A DNA stretch of 8,040 nucleotides from Anaerolineae bacterium (lineage in GTDB: Bacteria; Chloroflexota; Anaerolineae; 4572-78; NAK82): assembly GCA_030598425.1 (NCBI GenBank), contig JAUVPY010000099.1:1-8040 (forward strand), written 5' to 3'. The notes beneath the pieces are model-generated. The model did not search any database, was not told the DNA's origin, and worked only from the letters and a program-made list of their open reading frames with translations. Below are positions 5,273 through 8,040 of the stretch, piece after piece. Position 1 is the first letter of the stretch. Each line of letters opens with the position of its first letter. The position numbers and the translations under genes are program-made.

Positions 5273-6853
5273 ATGGAACAAATCATCTACCTGGAACAAG
5301 ACGACGACATCCCGGTCATTCGAGACCGGTTAGAGTGGGCCCAGGCCCAGCGGGTCTTGCTGGTGGTGCCCCCCAAGAACCACGAGCTGCGCAGCCTGGT
5401 CAATCTCAAACTCCTGGGGCGACACGCGCGTAACGAATCGCTCAAGTTGGCGCTGGTCACCCGAGATCCCAAGATCATCGAGTTGAGCCGCGAGGCGGAT
5501 TTGGTCACCTTCGGCTCGGTGGAGGCGGCGCAGCGCTCGCGTTGGCTGTCCGACGATGGAGCCGAGGCCGAGATTCTCACGCAGACCTACCAGCGCCCGA
5601 CCGCGGACGCGGAAGCGGAAGCGGAGACCAGCCTCGACCTGCCCGAACGTCCCCTCAAGGACGTGCGACGCCCCAGACGCATGCCAGGCTTCCGTCCCCG
5701 CTCAGAGGGGGGCGTTCCGAGGGTCGTCCTGGCCTTGAGCTTTCTCGTCCTGGCGCTGCTGGTGGCGGTCAGCATCGGGGCGGTGGTGGTGTTCATCTAC
5801 CCCGAAGGGCGCATACGACTGTCGCCGGCCACCGCAGACATCAGCGCTGAGTTGGTCGTCCGGGCCAACCCAGAGGCCGAACGCATTGATTACACGGCCC
5901 TCGACATCCCGGCCCGACTGGTCCAGGTGGAATTAAGCAACGTGGGTCGCATCCCGCCCACAGCGACCGAGGATTTGCCAGCCGACCGGGCAGTGGGGAC
6001 GGTCAGCTTCGTCAATCGGACCAGCCAGGAGATCACCATCCCGGTCAGCACCACGCTGAGTACATCGAGCGGCACGACGGTGCGCTTTATGACGGTGCAG
6101 ACCGCTATCGTACCAGCCGCTTTTAACGCCATCACCCAGACCGAGGTGATCGCCGTCGATCCGGGCCCCATCGGCAACGTGCCCGCCGGCCAGATCAACC
6201 GTATCCCCGACCCGGTGCTGGGCCGCCAGGTGACGGCCATCAACGAAGCGGCGACCAGCGGTGGCAGCGTGGCGCCGGCGGGCGTGGTCACTCGCGCCGA
6301 CAAGGACCGCCTGGAGGCGATCGTCTTGCAGCAAGTCCAACAGGAAGGCTACAGCCAATTGCTGGCCGGCCTGGCCGACCAGGAGTTCATCCCCCCCGAG
6401 TCGCTGATCGTCATCGCGCTGAACTCCTTCTACACTCCCAACCTGGAGGGTGAGGTGACGGACCTGCTGACGATGGAGATGCGGGCCGTCGTGCGAGGCA
6501 CAGCCATCGGCGGGCAGAACGCCAACCAACTGGCGCTGGCTGCGCTGCAATCCCAGGTGCCAACCGGCTACAACATGGACCCGCGAAGCCTGGAGTTCGT
6601 CGCCGGCGAGGTGGTCGGGGTGCAAGATCGGGCCGTCAGCTTCCAGATGCGGGCGGCCGGGGAGGCGGTGGCCGAGATCGACGACCGCCAGGTGGGCAAG
6701 GACGTACGCGGTCTTTCCATCGAGGAAGCCCTGGTTCAACTGCGCGAGAGGCATCCGCTGTCTGGAGACCCTGAGATTGTGGTGGAGCCCGATTGGCTGG
6801 GGCGTCTGCCCTGGTTCCCCTTCCGCATTGCGGTGGATGTGGTGGAACAGTAG
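5273..6853 (+). CDS. Single-pass membrane protein with baseplate J/gp47-like extracytoplasmic region
   Basis: The 526-residue protein has three parts. Residues 1-104 form a cytoplasmic alpha/beta domain (opening IIYLEQDDDIPVIRDRLEWA, with VLLVVPP at 28-34). A charged, Pro/Arg-rich linker (105-149) leads to one transmembrane helix at about 150-176. The large extracytoplasmic part (177-526) is rich in beta-strands and contains the PIGNVPAGQI-like segment (about residues 300-310) seen in proteins annotated as baseplate J/gp47. Proteins of this layout recur in Chloroflexota and are not phage parts as far as I know; the gp47 label is probably a fold-level similarity. The motif assignment is from memory. 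GGAG at 5253-5256 is 16 nt from the ATG, so translation may depend on coupling to the preceding gene, which stops 13 nt before. A likely role is as a membrane partner of the upstream FtsA/PilM-like ATPase. Confidence 0.72.
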   Translation: MEQIIYLEQDDDIPVIRDRLEWAQAQRVLLVVPPKNHELRSLVNLKLLGRHARNESLKLALVTRDPKIIELSREADLVTFGSVEAAQRSRWLSDDGAEAEILTQTYQRPTADAEAEAETSLDLPERPLKDVRRPRRMPGFRPRSEGGVPRVVLALSFLVLALLVAVSIGAVVVFIYPEGRIRLSPATADISAELVVRANPEAERIDYTALDIPARLVQVELSNVGRIPPTATEDLPADRAVGTVSFVNRTSQEITIPVSTTLSTSSGTTVRFMTVQTAIVPAAFNAITQTEVIAVDPGPIGNVPAGQINRIPDPVLGRQVTAINEAATSGGSVAPAGVVTRADKDRLEAIVLQQVQQEGYSQLLAGLADQEFIPPESLIVIALNSFYTPNLEGEVTDLLTMEMRAVVRGTAIGGQNANQLALAALQSQVPTGYNMDPRSLEFVAGEVVGVQDRAVSFQMRAAGEAVAEIDDRQVGKDVRGLSIEEALVQLRERHPLSGDPEIVVEPDWLGRLPWFPFRIAVDVVEQ

Positions 6854-6857
6854 ACGG

Positions 6858-6890
6858 AGAAACCAGGTTTTTCCAAAAAACCTGGTTTCT
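6858..6890. repeat. 33-nt perfect palindrome between gp47-like gene and ruvX
   Basis: AGAAACCAGGTTTTT (6858-6872) and AAAAACCTGGTTTCT (6876-6890) are perfectly complementary around a 3-nt loop. It starts 5 nt after the stop of the gp47-like gene, and the ruvX Shine-Dalgarno begins at 6891, immediately after the right arm. The run of T is inside the stem, not after it, so this is not a standard terminator. It may protect the upstream transcript's 3' end, modulate ruvX expression, or be a copy of a dispersed palindrome. Confidence 0.75.
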
Positions 6891-6902
6891 GAGGGATTTG
6901 AA

Positions 6903-7382
6903 ATGGGCGAGGATGAGTCCCCCCAAGGGGCCTTGGAGGCCAGGCAGGATCCGATTCTTGACTCCTCGGGGCGGGTGTTGGCGCTGGACGTGGGCGAGCG
7001 GCGCGTTGGCGTGGCGGTCAGCGACCCAAGCGGCACGCTGGCCACGCCTCACAGTGTCATCCAGCGTCGCTCGAAAGCCAAGGACTTCGAGGCCGTGGGC
7101 CGCCTGGTGGCGGAGTTGGATATCCAGCGAGTTGTGGTTGGGCTGCCGCTGACGCTGGATGGGGAGGTGGGGCCTCAGGCACGGCGGGTGACGCGCTATG
7201 CCCAGGCGCTGGCCGAGACGCTAGACGTCCCGCTGGAATACCACGACGAACGCTATTCCACCGTCACGGCCGACGATCTCTTGATACAGAGTGGTCGCAA
7301 GCGCCGCGTGCCCATCGACGCCGCGGCGGCGGCTGTGATTTTGCAAGATTATTTGGAGAGTCAGCGGGCTGGAAGTAACTAG
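6903..7382 (+). CDS. ruvX: RuvX/YqgF family RNase H-fold nuclease (putative pre-16S rRNA nuclease / Holliday junction resolvase)
   Basis: The 159-residue protein carries the family's active-site pattern: D29 in ALDVGERRVGVAVSD, GLP (80-82), D115-E116-R117 followed by YST, and D139 in DAAAAAVIL near the C-terminus. In E. coli the homologue YqgF is an essential protein that trims the 5' end of pre-16S rRNA; related proteins have been proposed as junction resolvases. The core usually begins just before the first Asp motif, so about 24 N-terminal residues are additional. I chose ATG 6903 because GAGG (6891-6894) lies 8 nt upstream; a GTG at 6975 would give a minimal core. The gene sits between a 33-nt palindrome and mltG, an adjacency seen in other bacteria. 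Confidence 0.93.
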   Translation: MGEDESPQGALEARQDPILDSSGRVLALDVGERRVGVAVSDPSGTLATPHSVIQRRSKAKDFEAVGRLVAELDIQRVVVGLPLTLDGEVGPQARRVTRYAQALAETLDVPLEYHDERYSTVTADDLLIQSGRKRRVPIDAAAAAVILQDYLESQRAGSN

Positions 7383-7404
7383 TCGGCAACCCTGAAGGTG
7401 CACC

Positions 7405-8040
7405 ATGTACATTGTGCTCAGAATCGTTCGTTTCGTCTTTCGCCTCGTTCTCTTCCTGGTCGCGCTGGGGGCCATCGTCGTCATCGTGGGCGGTGGCATC
7501 TGGTTCTTCCGAACCCAAGGTCAGGGGGCGACGACCATCGCCCTTAATGAGATGCCGGGCGGCCGTGAGCCAGAAGGCGTAGAAGACATGGTGTTGAGCC
7601 TGTATCTCCAGTCGCGCGCCGAGGAGATCAACGAGCCGATCAGCGATGACCCGACGTCCAGCACCTTTGTCGTCGAGCCCGGGGAGACGGCCATCAGCAT
7701 TGGGGAGCGTCTGCAAGAACAGGGATTCGTTACCGACGCCACCCTGTTCCGCCGTTTTCTCCAATACCACGGCCTGGACGCGTCGCTGGAGGCGGGTGAG
7801 TATCAACTCAGGCGCAATATGACCATGCGCGAAATCGCGGAATCCTTGCAGCATAGCCGCATGGCCGAGGTGGCGATCACCATCCCCGAAGGCTGGCGAG
7901 CCGAGCAGGTAGCCGATATGCTGACCGCAGAGAACATTATGGACGGCAGCGTCTTCCTGGCGGCGGTGCGGCAGGGCGATGTGGTAAACCACCCGTTGCT
8001 GGCCGACCGGCCGCCGGGCGCCAACCTGGAGGGCTATCTC
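7405..8040 (+). CDS. mltG: Endolytic transglycosylase MltG, N-terminal part (cut by window edge)
   Basis: MltG cleaves nascent peptidoglycan strands inside the chain at the outer face of the cytoplasmic membrane and sets glycan length. The 212 visible codons show a basic N-terminus and one membrane helix (about 10-35), an acidic linker, and a LysM-like domain starting FVVEPGETAISIGERL (88-103). There follows the PEGW region (161-164), and at the very edge ANLEGYL (206-212), which belongs to the family's LEG(W/Y)xFPDT motif. E209 is probably the catalytic Glu (equivalent to E. coli E218); this numbering is from memory. The rest of the catalytic domain lies beyond the window. AAGGTG (7395-7400) lies close upstream of the ATG, and ruvX stops 22 nt earlier, so the two are probably co-transcribed. 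Confidence 0.93.
   Translation, partial: MYIVLRIVRFVFRLVLFLVALGAIVVIVGGGIWFFRTQGQGATTIALNEMPGGREPEGVEDMVLSLYLQSRAEEINEPISDDPTSSTFVVEPGETAISIGERLQEQGFVTDATLFRRFLQYHGLDASLEAGEYQLRRNMTMREIAESLQHSRMAEVAITIPEGWRAEQVADMLTAENIMDGSVFLAAVRQGDVVNHPLLADRPPGANLEGYL

Noticed and set aside
5273..6853. Prophage or contractile injection system
   Set aside because: Only a gp47-like fold is present; the neighbours are housekeeping or envelope genes and the protein is membrane anchored.
5933..7045. 370-codon minus-strand ORF
   Set aside because: Antisense to the gp47-like gene and ruvX, both well supported; it is a GC-rich shadow frame crossing an intergenic palindrome.
7264..7992. 242-codon minus-strand ORF
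   Set aside because: Antisense to the ruvX end and to mltG, whose motifs are clear on the + strand.

Overview
The window looks like a chromosomal segment of a Chloroflexota bacterium, most likely Anaerolineae-like. This rests on the arrangement of an FtsA/PilM-like ATPase, a single-pass 'baseplate J/gp47' membrane protein, ruvX and mltG on the + strand, and on GC-rich coding sequence set against more AT-rich, hairpin-filled intergenic DNA. The taxonomic call is from memory of gene arrangements, not from a search.

Left part (1-2469): a ThiF/E1-like adenylyltransferase reads leftwards out of the window. About 300 bp without a convincing gene separates it from a rightward promoter. That promoter drives a 475-residue FMN-dependent nitronate monooxygenase-family enzyme, whose Shine-Dalgarno and start codon are separated by a small GC hairpin.

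Middle (2470-3960): no intact protein gene, but the region is not empty. It holds a short direct repeat, a 70-nt imperfect palindrome, and on the minus strand the wreck of a three-gene cassette. The last member of the cassette is a second copy of the ThiF-like N-terminus, recognisable by the shared IADP..F.D...TVIG pattern. Next come a strong hairpin, a tRNA-Lys(CUU) gene with its own promoter, and a 254-bp non-coding element bounded by 42-bp inverted repeats that resembles a MITE.

Right part (3988-8040): a tightly packed + strand cluster. It encodes an actin-fold ATPase of the FtsA/PilM type, a bitopic membrane protein with a gp47-like extracytoplasmic part, the RNase H-fold nuclease RuvX, and the start of the cell-wall lytic transglycosylase MltG. 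The first two may form a cytoplasmic ATPase plus membrane partner linked to envelope growth. This is inference from fold, topology and position only.
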